Below, in pieces: positions 1-10,595 of a stretch of DNA of 64,000 nt (its first letter is position 1; the number at the start of each line of letters is the position of its first letter). Both the position numbers and the translations under genes were made by a program. The DNA lies in assembly GCF_005144585.1 (NCBI RefSeq), contig NZ_SSMQ01000034.1, forward strand, positions 62,001 through 126,000. The letters are read 5' to 3'. The notes below the pieces were generated by a model, which did not search any database, had not been told where the DNA came from, and was given only the letters and a program-made list of their open reading frames with translations. Source of the stretch: Polyangium fumosum (GTDB taxonomy: Bacteria; Myxococcota_A; Polyangia; Polyangiales; Polyangiaceae).

Positions 1-1178
1 CGAACAAGCGCGTCTTCATCCGCGTCGACTTCAACGTCCCGCTCGACAAGAAGACCGGCGCGATCACCGACGACGCGCGCATCCGCGAGTCGATCCCCAC
101 GATCAAGGTCGCGGTGGACGCGGGCGCGAAGGTGATCCTCGCCTCGCACCTCGGCCGACCGAAGCCGGGCAAGCACGAGGGCTGCTCGCTCGAACCGGCC
201 GGCGCGCGCCTCGCGGAGCTCACGGGCTACGAGGTGCACCTGACCGACGACTGCATCGGTGACGGCCCGAAGAAGGTCACCCACGACCTGCGCGCCGGCC
301 AGGTTTGCCTCCTCGAAAACCTCCGCTTCCACGAGGAGGAGGAGAAGGACGAGGAGAACTTCGCGCGTCAGCTCGCCGAGCTCTGCGACATCTACGTCGA
401 CGACGCGTTCGGCGCAGCGCACCGCGCCCACGCCTCCGTGCACGCCCTGCCCCGCATGATCCGTGATCGCGCCGCGGGCCTGCTCATGCTGAAGGAGCTG
501 CGCTCGCTCGCCCGCTTGCTCGATCGTCCCGAGAAGCCGTACGTCGCGGTGCTCGGCGGCGCGAAGGTGTCGGACAAGATCGCCGTCGTCGAGTCGCTGC
601 TCAACGTCGTCGACACGCTCTGCATCGGCGGCGCCATGGCGAACACCTTCCTCGCGGCGCAAGGCAAGAAGGTCGCGGCGAGCAAGATCGAGGACGACAA
701 ACTCCCGCTCGCCCGCACGATCCTGCAGAAGGCGCGTGAACGCGGGGCCAAGGTCCTCCTGCCCGTCGACGTCGTCGTGGCCAAGAGCCTCGACGCGGAG
801 AGCGGCACGGCCGTCAGCGTGGACGCGATCCCCGACGGAACCATGGCGCTCGACATCGGCCCGAAGACGGTCGAGCTCTTCGGGAGCGCCATCGAGCGCG
901 CGAAGACCGTCTTCTGGAACGGCCCCATGGGCCTCTTCGAGTCGAAGCCGTTCTCGAACGGCACCTTCGAGATCGCCCGTATCATGAGCCGCGCCGAGGG
1001 GTTCACCGTCGTCGGCGGCGGCGACAGCGCGGCGGCCGTGCGCGCCGCGGGCGAGGAGATCGCGAAGGGCATGGATCACATCTCGACGGGCGGCGGCGCT
1101 GCGCTCGAGCTCATCGAGGGCCGCAAGTTGCCGGGCGTCGAGGCGCTTCGTTCTGCCGTGGCGGAGGAAGCGTCGTGA
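1..1178 (+). CDS. pgk: Phosphoglycerate kinase, 5' partial
   Basis: Glycolytic enzyme that transfers phosphate between 1,3-bisphosphoglycerate and ADP in the cytoplasm. The reading frame is open from position 3, the first full codon, so the start lies before the window. The missing part should be short, because the N-terminal motif RVDFNVPLD is already present. Further hallmarks follow in order: SHLGRPKP, LLENLRFHEEEE, GGAKVSDK, FWNGPMGLFE and the nucleotide-binding GGGDSAAAV, then STGGGAALE near the C-terminus. No key residue is missing. The stop overlaps the tpiA start by 4 bp (GTGA), so the two are probably translationally coupled. A gap gene would be expected upstream but is outside the window. 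Confidence 0.97.
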   Translation, partial: NKRVFIRVDFNVPLDKKTGAITDDARIRESIPTIKVAVDAGAKVILASHLGRPKPGKHEGCSLEPAGARLAELTGYEVHLTDDCIGDGPKKVTHDLRAGQVCLLENLRFHEEEEKDEENFARQLAELCDIYVDDAFGAAHRAHASVHALPRMIRDRAAGLLMLKELRSLARLLDRPEKPYVAVLGGAKVSDKIAVVESLLNVVDTLCIGGAMANTFLAAQGKKVAASKIEDDKLPLARTILQKARERGAKVLLPVDVVVAKSLDAESGTAVSVDAIPDGTMALDIGPKTVELFGSAIERAKTVFWNGPMGLFESKPFSNGTFEIARIMSRAEGFTVVGGGDSAAAVRAAGEEIAKGMDHISTGGGAALELIEGRKLPGVEALRSAVAEEAS

Positions 1179-1966
1179 ACGTCGCGCGCCGCCCCCTCAT
1201 CGCGGGCAACTGGAAAATGAACGCCGGTGGCCAGGACGCATGCAGCCTGGCCCTCGGCGTGGTCGAGGCGGCGCGCCGCTCGGCCCGCGTCGACGTCGTG
1301 ATCTGCCCGCCGTTCACGGCGCTCGCCGCGGCCGCGCATGAGCTCTGGGAGTCGAAGAGCGCGGTGATGCTCGGCGCCCAGAACATGCACCCCGAACCTG
1401 CCGGGGCCTTCACCGGCGAGATCAGCGCGCCGATGCTCAAGGACTCCGGCGCGACCTGGGTCATCCTCGGCCACAGCGAGCGCCGGCAGATCTTCGGCGA
1501 GACGGACGAGCTCATCGCTCGGAAAATCGCCGCCGCGATCCGCGCCGAGCTCCAGCCGATCGCCTGCGTCGGCGAGACGCTCGAAGAACGCGAAGCTGGA
1601 AAGACGCTCGAGGTCGTCGAGCGCCAGACCCGCGCCTTCCTCGACGAGCTCGCCAAGCGCCCGGGCTTCGGCGTCATCGCTTACGAGCCGGTCTGGGCGA
1701 TCGGGACGGGCAAGGTCGCTCGTCCCGAGGACGCCCAGGAGGTCCACGCGATGATCCGCGGCCTCTGCGCCAGCGTCTCGGAGGAGCTCGCCGCGTCCAC
1801 GCGGATCCTCTACGGCGGCAGCGTGAAGGGGGACAATGCCGAGGGTCTGCTCGGCCAGGCGGACGTCGACGGCGCCCTCGTCGGCGGCGCCTCCCTCGAC
1901 GCGGCCGGCTTCGGCAAGATCATCGACAGCGCCGAGCGGCTGGCGGACGCCGCGGAACGAGGGTAG
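1175..1966 (+). CDS. tpiA: Triosephosphate isomerase
   Basis: Interconverts dihydroxyacetone phosphate and glyceraldehyde 3-phosphate. The 263-residue length is normal for the family. Visible motifs are GNWKMN with the catalytic Lys near the N-terminus, LGHSERR with the catalytic His, AYEPVWAIGTGK with the catalytic Glu and flexible loop 6, and the phosphate-binding YGGSVKGDNA and GALVGGASLD. The GTG start overlaps the pgk stop, which fixes the start and places it in the pgk-tpiA-secG operon. It is a complete, ordinary enzyme. Confidence 0.97.
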   Translation: MNVARRPLIAGNWKMNAGGQDACSLALGVVEAARRSARVDVVICPPFTALAAAAHELWESKSAVMLGAQNMHPEPAGAFTGEISAPMLKDSGATWVILGHSERRQIFGETDELIARKIAAAIRAELQPIACVGETLEEREAGKTLEVVERQTRAFLDELAKRPGFGVIAYEPVWAIGTGKVARPEDAQEVHAMIRGLCASVSEELAASTRILYGGSVKGDNAEGLLGQADVDGALVGGASLDAAGFGKIIDSAERLADAAERG

Positions 1967-1983
1967 AACGTCGCCGTGCGCCG

Positions 1984-2253
1984 ATGCTGACCACTCTGCT
2001 CAACGTCATCCACGTCATCGTTTGTATCTTCCTGATCCTCGTGGTGCTCCTGCAGCAGGGCCGCGGCGGCGGCCTCGGCTCGTCGTTCGGCGGCGGCGCG
2101 CAGGTCTTCGGCGGCCGCGGCGCGGGTAACTTCATGACCCGCCTCACCGCGATCTGCGCCGCGATCTTCATGCTCACCAGCATGTCCCTCGCGTACCTGT
2201 CCTCCGCGGGTGATCGCGAGCTCAAGCAGTTCGAGACCACGCAGCAGAAGTAG
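1984..2253 (+). CDS. secG: Preprotein translocase subunit SecG
   Basis: Small accessory subunit of the SecYEG channel in the inner membrane. The 89-residue protein has the expected two hydrophobic segments (about residues 3-21 and 53-72) joined by a Gly-rich loop (QQGRGGGLGSSFGGG). The LLQQGRGGG motif after the first helix is typical of SecG. It starts 17 bp after tpiA, with a GAGGGTAG stretch upstream. The pgk-tpiA-secG order is common in many bacteria. Confidence 0.95.
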   Translation: MLTTLLNVIHVIVCIFLILVVLLQQGRGGGLGSSFGGGAQVFGGRGAGNFMTRLTAICAAIFMLTSMSLAYLSSAGDRELKQFETTQQK

Positions 2254-2275
2254 CTCCGCGTCGAAGGCGGACCGC

Positions 2276-3745
2276 TTGCCCGCGTTGTTGCAGAGACGCG
2301 ATCTCGGCCTCGTTGCGCTCGTCAAGGTGATCGCGGCGGCGATCGTGATCGCCACGGGCTTTCGCGCCGTCAGCGACGACGACTTCGCGCGTGTCGTCAT
2401 CGCGCAGGACTTCGCCCACGCCCCGAAGCTCGATCCGACCGGCACGAGCTGGCTTCCCTTCCCCTTCTGGATCACAGGCGCGGCCATGTTCGGCGCGGGG
2501 CGTACGCTCCTCGTCGCGCGCGTCGCCGCCTTCGTCCTCGGCGTCCTCTCGGCTATGCTCGTCGCGCTCGCGGCTGAGCGCCTCACGAAGAACCGAACGG
2601 CCGCGCTCCTCGGGGCCGTCCTCGCCGCCGTCTTCCCGTGGAGCGCGCGCCTCGGCGTCGCCACCGTCCCCGAGCTCCCCACCGCGGCGCTCGCCCTCTT
2701 CGCGATGGCCTCGCTCGTGGGCCCGCGTGAGCCCCGCGCGCGCCTCTTCGGCGGCCTCGCGCTCCTCGGCGCCACCCTCTCGCGGTACGACGTCTGGCCC
2801 ATCGCGGCCGCGTTTGCCGCCCTCACCGGCCTCGACGCTCTCCGCGATCGCGAGCGATCCGCCAAGGACCGCGCCCTCTTCATCCTTGCGGCGGCCCTCT
2901 CGCTCCTCGGCCCCTCTTTGTGGGTCCTCTGGAACCACTTCACCCGCGGCAACGCCTTCGACTCCCTCGACCGCGTCGCCGCCTACCGCCGCGCCCTCGG
3001 CGGCGACGCCGACGCCCTTCTCGCGCGCCTCTTCGCCTATCCGCTCGCCATGGCTCGCCACGAGCCCGAGCTCTTCAGCGCGCTCGCCGTCCTCCTCGCC
3101 CTCGCCGCGCTCCCCTCGCTGCGCGCCGCGGCCCGCGAAACCCTTCGCCCTTACGCGCGCCCTGTCGCCCTCGCCCTCTTCCAGCTCGTCGCCCTCTCGG
3201 CGGCCCTCGTCAAGGACGGCGCCCCGACGCATCACCCCGAGCGTGCGGTCCTCGTCGGCCTCCTCCTTTGTGCCCTCGTCGCTTCCGACCTCGCGGCCAC
3301 ATTGCTCCCTCGCGCGAGCCGGAATGCGCGCCTCGGCGCGGCGACCGCGGCCCTCGCCCTCCTCGTCTTCAGCCTCGTCATCGTCCGCCGCTGGTTCCGC
3401 GGCGAAGACTTCGTCCCGCGCACGGACGAGGTCGCCATCGGCGACGCCGCGCGCGCGCTCGTCCCTCCCGGCGAGCGTGTCCTCGTCGAGGTGCGCGATT
3501 ATGGCCATTTCGCCATCACCGCGGCCCTCGGCCGCCCGGAGGACGTCGTCCTCGACCGCGACCTCGATCCTCGCAAACCGGCCTCTGCCTCCACCTTCGA
3601 CGCCCCTGACGCCCTCCCGCGCCGCCTCGACGAAGCCCGCGCGCGCTACCTCCTTGGGCGCACGACGAGCCCTGCCGCGGCCGTCCTCGGCCCGCCGCGC
3701 GCCGTCCATGGCTCGTTCGGGTTATGGGAGCACGGGAGCCGCTGA
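2276..3745 (+). CDS. GT39/ArnT-like multi-pass membrane glycosyltransferase
   Basis: A protein of about 489 residues with roughly ten hydrophobic segments, resembling the PMT/ArnT superfamily that transfers sugars from polyprenyl-phosphate donors on the periplasmic side. The first extracytoplasmic loop holds an acidic motif (SDDDFARV) in the place where this family keeps its catalytic acid, followed by GTSWLPFPFW. The C-terminal part (about residues 395-489) is soluble and resembles the periplasmic tail of such enzymes. I chose the TTG at 2276 because AAGGCGG sits just upstream; a GTG at 2210 overlapping secG is also open. The stop is 3 bp before the next gene, so the two are probably one operon. 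The sugar and acceptor are unknown. Confidence 0.75.
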   Translation: MPALLQRRDLGLVALVKVIAAAIVIATGFRAVSDDDFARVVIAQDFAHAPKLDPTGTSWLPFPFWITGAAMFGAGRTLLVARVAAFVLGVLSAMLVALAAERLTKNRTAALLGAVLAAVFPWSARLGVATVPELPTAALALFAMASLVGPREPRARLFGGLALLGATLSRYDVWPIAAAFAALTGLDALRDRERSAKDRALFILAAALSLLGPSLWVLWNHFTRGNAFDSLDRVAAYRRALGGDADALLARLFAYPLAMARHEPELFSALAVLLALAALPSLRAAARETLRPYARPVALALFQLVALSAALVKDGAPTHHPERAVLVGLLLCALVASDLAATLLPRASRNARLGAATAALALLVFSLVIVRRWFRGEDFVPRTDEVAIGDAARALVPPGERVLVEVRDYGHFAITAALGRPEDVVLDRDLDPRKPASASTFDAPDALPRRLDEARARYLLGRTTSPAAAVLGPPRAVHGSFGLWEHGSR

Positions 3746-3748
3746 TTG

Positions 3749-4399
3749 ATGCAATCCCCCTTCGTGCACCCCTCCGCTTATGTCGACGAGCCTTCCTCCC
3801 TCGGCGAAGGCACGCGCGTCTGGCATTTTTGCCACGTCATGCCGGGCGCTCGAATTGGCAAGCGTTGCGTGCTCGGTCAGGGCGTCTTCGTGGCGAGCGG
3901 CGTCGTCATCGGGGACGACGTGCGGATCCAGAACAACGTCTCTCTTTACGAAGGCACGATCGTCGAGGACTTGGTCTTTCTCGGCCCCTCCTGCGTCCTC
4001 ACGAACGTCACGAACCCACGCGCCGAAATCGATCGCCGTGGCCTCTACGAAACGACCTTGATCCGCCGCGGCGCCACGATCGGCGCGAATGCGACGATCG
4101 TGTGTGGCACGACCGTCGGGCGACATGCGTTCGTCGGCGCCGGCGCTCTCGTCACGCGGGACGTCCCCGACTATGCGCTGATGACGGGTGTCCCGGCGCG
4201 GCGCACGGGCACCATGAGCCGGCACGGGCAAAAACTCGGGCGGCCTGGGCCCGACGGGCTCATGGTTTGCCCCGAGAGTGGATATCGATATCGGATGGAG
4301 GAGGGACTCGTCCGTTGCCTGGATCTTCCCGAGGATGCGCCGCTGCCGTCGGGCGGGCGCGACCTTGGCAAGCCTTACCTCCGATCGCGCCCGGGTTGA
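3749..4399 (+). CDS. Left-handed beta-helix N-acetyltransferase, WbpD/WlbB-like
   Basis: A hexapeptide-repeat acyltransferase of 216 residues. Residues 5-150 carry repeated [LIV]-G-x4 turns (SSLGEGTRVWHF, ARIGKRCVLGQG, VVIGDDVRIQNN, ATIGANATIVCG, FVGAGALV). The segment from HPSAYVDE through VPARRTG matches the pattern of enzymes that acetylate the 3-amino group of UDP-2-acetamido-3-amino sugars. The conserved His in VWHFCHVMPG and Asn in IQNNVS are typical. The C-terminal 40 residues (CPESGYRYRMEEG) are an extra tail. The ATG is chosen over an adjacent TTG. It follows the GT39-like gene by 3 bp, suggesting amino-sugar decoration of an envelope glycan. Confidence 0.85.
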   Translation: MQSPFVHPSAYVDEPSSLGEGTRVWHFCHVMPGARIGKRCVLGQGVFVASGVVIGDDVRIQNNVSLYEGTIVEDLVFLGPSCVLTNVTNPRAEIDRRGLYETTLIRRGATIGANATIVCGTTVGRHAFVGAGALVTRDVPDYALMTGVPARRTGTMSRHGQKLGRPGPDGLMVCPESGYRYRMEEGLVRCLDLPEDAPLPSGGRDLGKPYLRSRPG

Positions 4400-4412
4400 G
4401 GCGGACCGGCGG

Positions 4413-4766
4413 CTATTTGTTGCTGCCGCCGAGCCCCTTGCCGAGGCCCTTGAAGAAGTCGTCGACGACGTTCTGAAAGCCCTTCATGCCGGCGCCTGCG
4501 ACGCAGCCCATGGCTTCGCCGCACGTCTTGGCGTCGTCGACGCACGCGATCCCCTTGTCGACCGGCTCGTCGCCGGCGACCTTGCGCCACTGCTCGACCT
4601 CCTCGACACACCGGTCGAGGTCGTCCTTCGTCCCGTTCTTTTCGCCGCACAGGTCGGCGATACGCACGCAGGCAGCGCGCTCGGGCTTCTTCATGTAGGC
4701 GAACGCCGCCACGCCGGCGCCGCCGCAAACACCGAGAGCGAGAACGACCGCGAGAGTTTTGCTCAT
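4413..4766 (-). CDS. Small membrane-anchored Cys-rich protein, unknown function
   Basis: A 117-residue protein. Residues 4-22 form one hydrophobic segment (KTLAVVLALGVCGGAGVAAFAY), acting as a signal anchor or signal peptide. The rest is soluble, with several cysteines (AACVRIADLC, DRCVEE, IACVDDAKTC, EAMGC) that could pair in the periplasm, and ends in a Gly-rich tail. The ATG at 4766 has a good ribosome site (GGAGAA) and gives a clean signal start; a longer frame begins at 4808. The gene faces the acyltransferase and stops 13 bp from it. I do not recognise a named family. Confidence 0.7.
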   Translation of the reverse strand: MSKTLAVVLALGVCGGAGVAAFAYMKKPERAACVRIADLCGEKNGTKDDLDRCVEEVEQWRKVAGDEPVDKGIACVDDAKTCGEAMGCVAGAGMKGFQNVVDDFFKGLGKGLGGSNK

Positions 4767-4892
4767 TTGGTTCTCCGGGAGAGCAGGGTCTTTTTGCGCA
4801 CGGTCCACGGGTACGTCAAGCGGACGGGGACCGATTTTCCTTGGGTTGCGACTTCCACCTCGGCGAAAAAACTCTACGACGACAAGACGATT

Positions 4893-6368
<1,476 letters not shown>

Positions 6369-6494
6369 GATCGGGGATCCTCTGCGGAACACGGCCCGGC
6401 GTCAACGAACGCGCGGCGCCATCTCGCGCCCCGACGCCCGATCGTTCTGCGATACACTCGGCGCCCTCCCGCGCGCCCCGATCACGAGCCTCGG

Positions 6495-9077
6495 ATGCCT
6501 CCCACCTCCCGATCCAGCCCGCGCCGAGATCGCGGAAGCTCCGGCTCCGTTCGACCCCTCGTCGTCCTCGTCGCCTTCACCGTCGCGAGCTCCGCCCTCG
6601 CGCTCGGCGGCGTCCACGTCCGCGTCGTCGCCCTCCTCGCGCCCTTCGCCTTCGCTGCCGCCGCCCTCGCGCTTCGCCGCGAGCAAGAGCGCAAGGGCTC
6701 GGTCTCCCTCGCTTTGCCTGCGCTCCTCGCGACCGCGCTCGCCGCCTACACGCTCCTCCAGGCCGTGCCCTTGCCGATGGCCCTGCTCGAACGCCTCGCG
6801 CCGGGCAACGCCGACGTCTGGTCGCGCGCGCTCCTTCCCTTCGGAGAGGCGGGCCCGCGCTTCGCGAGCCTCTCGCTCGATCCCGGCGGCTCGATCGTCG
6901 AGGCCCTGAAGTGGTCCTCCTACGCCGCGATCTTCACCGCCTCGGCAGCCGTGTCCGCGCGTCGCGGCGCCGCCGCCGGCATCACGATCGTCTTCCTCTC
7001 GGCCCTCGCCGTCGCGCTCGTCACCGTCGTGCACGGCCTCGCGGGCCTGACGAAGGTCTACGGCTTCTACACGCCCTCGGTCGCGCTGCCGCCGTGGCAT
7101 GTCGGGCCGCTCATCAACGCGAACACCCTCGCCGGTTACCTCAACCTCGGCGCGCTCGCGGGCATGGGCCTCGCCCTCATGCACGATCCCGTCGCGCCGC
7201 GCTGGCTCGTCGCTGCGGGCGTCGCGTTCCTCGTCGCCGTCGACGTCACGTCCGCCTCGCGCGGCGGCGTGATGGCCTTGATCTTCGGCGTCCTCCTGCT
7301 CGCGCTCCTCCTTCGCATCCGCGCGGCGCGTCGCGGCGGCAGCGACGGCGCCGACCCCTCGCTCCGCTGGCTCCTCGGCGCCGCGCTCCTCGGCGGCGCT
7401 TCGCTCGCGCTCCTCGGCGGCACGCGCGACACGTGGTTCGAGCTCTACGACAAGAACCTCGACAAACTCCAGATGGTGCGCTGGGCGCTGCCCGTCTTGC
7501 GCGAGCACCCGATCTTCGGCATCGGCCGTGGCGCGTTCGAAAGCGTCTTCCCTGCGTACCGCGCGAGCGCGGGCCACGTCGTCTTTGCGTACATCGAGAA
7601 CTTCCCGGCGCAGTGGCTCGTCGAGTGGGGCGCGCCCGTCGCGCTCGCGGCGCTCGTCCTGTTTGCGAGGGCGCTCGCCCCCTCGCGCCTCGGCGCCTTG
7701 CGCAGCCGCCTCGCGGCGGCCGCCTTCACGGGCGTCGTCGTGGTCCTCCTCCAGAACCTCGCCGACCTCTCGCTGGAGATCCCGGCCGTCTGCTTCGCCC
7801 TCGCCACGGTGCTCGGCTCCTTGTGGGGAGACCGCGCGCGCTCACGCCCCTCGCGTGGCCTCGCCGCGAAGGCCCCGGGCAAGCTCACGCGCCTCGCGCC
7901 GGCCCTCGCGCTCTTCGTGGGCCTCGCGCTCGCGGCCGCATCCTTCCGACTCGGCCATCCCGACGTCGACGCCGAGCGCGACGTGATCCGCAGGATGTAC
8001 GAAGCGACGAACCTCGCGGATCCTGCCGCGCACGACGCGCTCGAAGCCGCCCTCCGCGCAGCGATGCGCCGCCACCCGGCCGAACCTTATTTCCCGCTCA
8101 TCGGCGCGCTCGCGGCCTACCAAGGCAAACACGAGCGCGCGCTCCCGTGGCTCCAGCGCACCCTCGAACGAGGCCACGTGAATGGCCGCGCGCACCTCTT
8201 GCTCGCGCAGGTCCTCGCCAGCCGCGGCGCGCGCCGCCAGGCCTTGCTCGAGCTGCGGATCGCCGTCACGCAAGACAGCTCGCTCGTGGGCCCTGCAGGC
8301 GTGTTCGCGGTCCGGCTCTCGAAGGACGAAGGTGAATTGCTCGGCGCCGTCCCCGAAGGCAAAGCGGGCACGCCCATGCTCGACGAGCTCGCGGTGCAGG
8401 CGCGAAACGCGGGCAACGCCGCGCTCAGCGCGCGCCTCGACGCCGAGGCGATCACGCGAAACCCCGGCGCCCACGGCCCGCGCGTGCGCGCCGCGGACGC
8501 CCTGCTCGACGCGCTCACGAAGGGCACGTGTGACGATCGTGCCCGCTGCATGCGCGAGATCGAGGCGCACGCGGCCGCGCTCGAAACAGCGTTCCCCGGG
8601 GACTTCATGGCCGACCGGATCCGCGCGCGCGCCCTCGTCGTCGAGGGCAAAAGCGAAGACGCCGAGGCCCGGCTCGCGGCGCGCTGCCCGCTCGTCAAGG
8701 AGCGCGCCGCCTGCTTGCGCGCGCGCGTCGAGATCGCCTCCCAGGTCCCTGGCGTCGCGCGCATCGACGCGGCCAGCAAGGACCTGCTCGCCGCGACCTG
8801 CCTCTCGGCGTCCGCGTGCGCCGAGGCCGCCGCGTTCCTCGCGCGCATCCGCGAGACCCGGGGCGACGCCGGCGCCGCGCTCACGCTTTACGACCGCGCG
8901 GCCCGCGAGGAACCGACCGAGGCCCGGTGGCTCACGCTCGCGGATGCTGCGAGTCGCGGAGGTGCGCATGCGCAGGCCGTGATGGCGCTCGAACGCGCGG
9001 CGCAGAAGCGGGGAATGACGGAGGCGTTGAGAAAGCGGATTGCGGAGGAGCGGGCGCGGGCCATGGGGGAGAAGTAG
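6495..9077 (+). CDS. O-antigen ligase/polymerase family membrane protein with C-terminal TPR region
   Basis: An 860-residue protein. Residues about 20-485 are rich in hydrophobic helices, with the O-antigen ligase (WaaL/Wzy_C) pattern: a large periplasmic loop containing LREHPIFGIGRGAFESVFP and, further on, PAQWLVEWG. Residues about 510-860 are soluble and helical with TPR-like repeats (for example LPWLQRTLERGHVNGRAHLLLAQVLASRGARRQA split over two helices, and later AALTLYDRAAREEPTEARW). WaaL-plus-TPR fusions are common in delta-proteobacteria. The ATG at 6495 is the first start that makes sense before the hydrophobic region. The last 131 codons are duplicated downstream, but this copy is intact. 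Confidence 0.85.
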   Translation: MPPTSRSSPRRDRGSSGSVRPLVVLVAFTVASSALALGGVHVRVVALLAPFAFAAAALALRREQERKGSVSLALPALLATALAAYTLLQAVPLPMALLERLAPGNADVWSRALLPFGEAGPRFASLSLDPGGSIVEALKWSSYAAIFTASAAVSARRGAAAGITIVFLSALAVALVTVVHGLAGLTKVYGFYTPSVALPPWHVGPLINANTLAGYLNLGALAGMGLALMHDPVAPRWLVAAGVAFLVAVDVTSASRGGVMALIFGVLLLALLLRIRAARRGGSDGADPSLRWLLGAALLGGASLALLGGTRDTWFELYDKNLDKLQMVRWALPVLREHPIFGIGRGAFESVFPAYRASAGHVVFAYIENFPAQWLVEWGAPVALAALVLFARALAPSRLGALRSRLAAAAFTGVVVVLLQNLADLSLEIPAVCFALATVLGSLWGDRARSRPSRGLAAKAPGKLTRLAPALALFVGLALAAASFRLGHPDVDAERDVIRRMYEATNLADPAAHDALEAALRAAMRRHPAEPYFPLIGALAAYQGKHERALPWLQRTLERGHVNGRAHLLLAQVLASRGARRQALLELRIAVTQDSSLVGPAGVFAVRLSKDEGELLGAVPEGKAGTPMLDELAVQARNAGNAALSARLDAEAITRNPGAHGPRVRAADALLDALTKGTCDDRARCMREIEAHAAALETAFPGDFMADRIRARALVVEGKSEDAEARLAARCPLVKERAACLRARVEIASQVPGVARIDAASKDLLAATCLSASACAEAAAFLARIRETRGDAGAALTLYDRAAREEPTEARWLTLADAASRGGAHAQAVMALERAAQKRGMTEALRKRIAEERARAMGEK

Positions 9078-10105
9078 CGGGCGGAGCTGCTACTGCCGCG
9101 GCCGCTGCCGCTGCGGCTCATCAGCGCCCGTTGTTCGCGACGAGCAGAGCGGCGAGGTCTGCCGCGGAGAGATCAAGGGCCATGTCCGTAAGTCGGGTGG
9201 CGCCCTCCTTGTGGAGCTGCGTGGCGAGGTTCTCACGCTCGTCGCTGGTCAACGGCCGGGCGAGCCGTCGCTCGAACAGGCGCAAAACGGGTTCGAGGCT
9301 TCCTTCCGCGCGCCCTTCCTCTCGCCCTTGCTGCACGTACTTGCGTGCAAATTCGCTCTGGTACTCGTAGTTCGGGATGCTCATGAGCTTCTCCAGCGCT
9401 GTCCGGGCAGCTTCGCCCAGGGAAAATAGCACGAGATCCGCGTACAGTTTCGCACGCTCCGCATCCAGCCCCGCGCCCGCAGCCAGCGCCGCAACCGCGA
9501 TGGAAATCCCTCCCTCCGTTCGTCCGTGCGCGAGCGCCGAGAGCACCGAAAGCTCCGGCCTTTCCTTGGCTTCTTCGATGTCCTTCACCACCGGCACTCC
9601 CTCCGGCCCCAGCACCAGAGGCGTGATCGAAGCCTGCCCAGGGCCGAGCACGATCGGCTGGGAAAGACGCGCCGCGAGCGCTTCGTCGGGCGTCACGACC
9701 AGCAAGCACGCCGGGCACCGGTAACGCGCACGCGCGCCGGCCACGTACGCAGGCCAGGCAAAGGGCTTGTCCGGATCCCACTGGAGCTGCGCTTCGACGA
9801 TGATGACCAGGACAGGTTGTTCATCGAGGAGCAACACGAGGAGATCGGCGCGAAGCTCCCGCGGGATGATGTTCGTCAGATCCGCCGAAGCAATCCGGGC
9901 CTCCGTGAACGGTGGCAACGGGATGTGCAGGGCCTCGTGGAGCAGCTCCGCCGCCAGGACCGGACGGTTGCGGAAGAGCTCGATGATCGCCTCGTGCAAG
10001 AGGGAAGGCACGAGAACGCTCTACTGCGAGAGCGCGGGCGGGACAAGGGATAGGTTCGTCGGGGAACCGAATCGGTTTTACCGGAACGTTGCTGCCGCTT
10101 CGGCC
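8685..10105. repeat. Direct repeat copy 1 (1421 bp) of a tandem duplication
   Basis: This segment recurs at 10160-11580 with a constant offset of 1475 bp. It holds the last 131 codons of the O-antigen ligase gene, a short convergent gap, a complete Rpn-like gene and about 90 bp upstream of that gene. The encoded proteins of the two copies are identical and I found no base difference inside the unit. At the left edge the match decays (mismatches at 8684 and 8676); at the right edge it stops after CTTCGGCC. Confidence 0.95.
9121..10011 (-). CDS. Rpn/PD-(D/E)XK-like family protein, copy 1
   Basis: A 296-residue protein of a family that is abundant and multicopy in actinobacteria and myxobacteria. 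It opens with LLHEAIIELFRNRP, continues with ADLLVLLLDEQPVLVIIVEAQ (residues about 54-73), where Asp and the E-x-Q pattern fit a PD-(D/E)XK-type nuclease core, then RCPACLLVVTPDE. The C-terminal half is helical (EYQSEFARKYVQQGREEGRAEG) and ends in a domain resembling the DUF4351-type tail. Related Rpn proteins promote recA-independent recombination; whether this one cuts DNA is unknown. The start is GTG, with an in-frame stop just upstream. It is convergent with the ligase gene. Confidence 0.8.
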   Translation of the reverse strand: MPSLLHEAIIELFRNRPVLAAELLHEALHIPLPPFTEARIASADLTNIIPRELRADLLVLLLDEQPVLVIIVEAQLQWDPDKPFAWPAYVAGARARYRCPACLLVVTPDEALAARLSQPIVLGPGQASITPLVLGPEGVPVVKDIEEAKERPELSVLSALAHGRTEGGISIAVAALAAGAGLDAERAKLYADLVLFSLGEAARTALEKLMSIPNYEYQSEFARKYVQQGREEGRAEGSLEPVLRLFERRLARPLTSDERENLATQLHKEGATRLTDMALDLSAADLAALLVANNGR

Positions 10106-10159
10106 AAGCACGCCCATTTGCTCCGCCAGATCCTTCGCCTGATCAAAGGCTCGGCGCGT
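10106..10159. other. 54-bp unique spacer between the two direct repeats
   Basis: This is the only sequence separating the two 1421-bp copies. On the minus strand it reads openly into the duplicated segment as DQAKDLAEQMGVL, which looks like ordinary protein sequence and may be a fragment of another gene captured at the junction. No inverted repeats or target-site duplication are evident at its edges. Confidence 0.6.
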
Positions 10160-10552
10160 TGCCCGCTCGTCAAGGAGCGCGCCGCCTGCTTGCGCGCGCG
10201 CGTCGAGATCGCCTCCCAGGTCCCTGGCGTCGCGCGCATCGACGCGGCCAGCAAGGACCTGCTCGCCGCGACCTGCCTCTCGGCGTCCGCGTGCGCCGAG
10301 GCCGCCGCGTTCCTCGCGCGCATCCGCGAGACCCGGGGCGACGCCGGCGCCGCGCTCACGCTTTACGACCGCGCGGCCCGCGAGGAACCGACCGAGGCCC
10401 GGTGGCTCACGCTCGCGGATGCTGCGAGTCGCGGAGGTGCGCATGCGCAGGCCGTGATGGCGCTCGAACGCGCGGCGCAGAAGCGGGGAATGACGGAGGC
10501 GTTGAGAAAGCGGATTGCGGAGGAGCGGGCGCGGGCCATGGGGGAGAAGTAG
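10160..10552 (+). pseudogene. Orphan 3' fragment of the O-antigen ligase gene (TPR end)
   Basis: The last 131 codons of the 6495-9077 gene, ending in the same AMGEK and stop, but lacking the membrane domain. The frame stays open upstream through the spacer into antisense sequence, which has no sensible start. A truncated TPR piece might still be made by chance, but the simplest reading is a passive by-product of the duplication. Confidence 0.9.
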
Positions 10553-10595
10553 CGGGCGGAGCTGCTACTGCCGCGGCCGCTGCCGCTGCGGCTCA

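Noticed and set aside
2222-3709. Minus-strand frame opposite the GT39-like gene
   Set aside because: Composition is the antisense of a hydrophobic protein; no recognisable motif.
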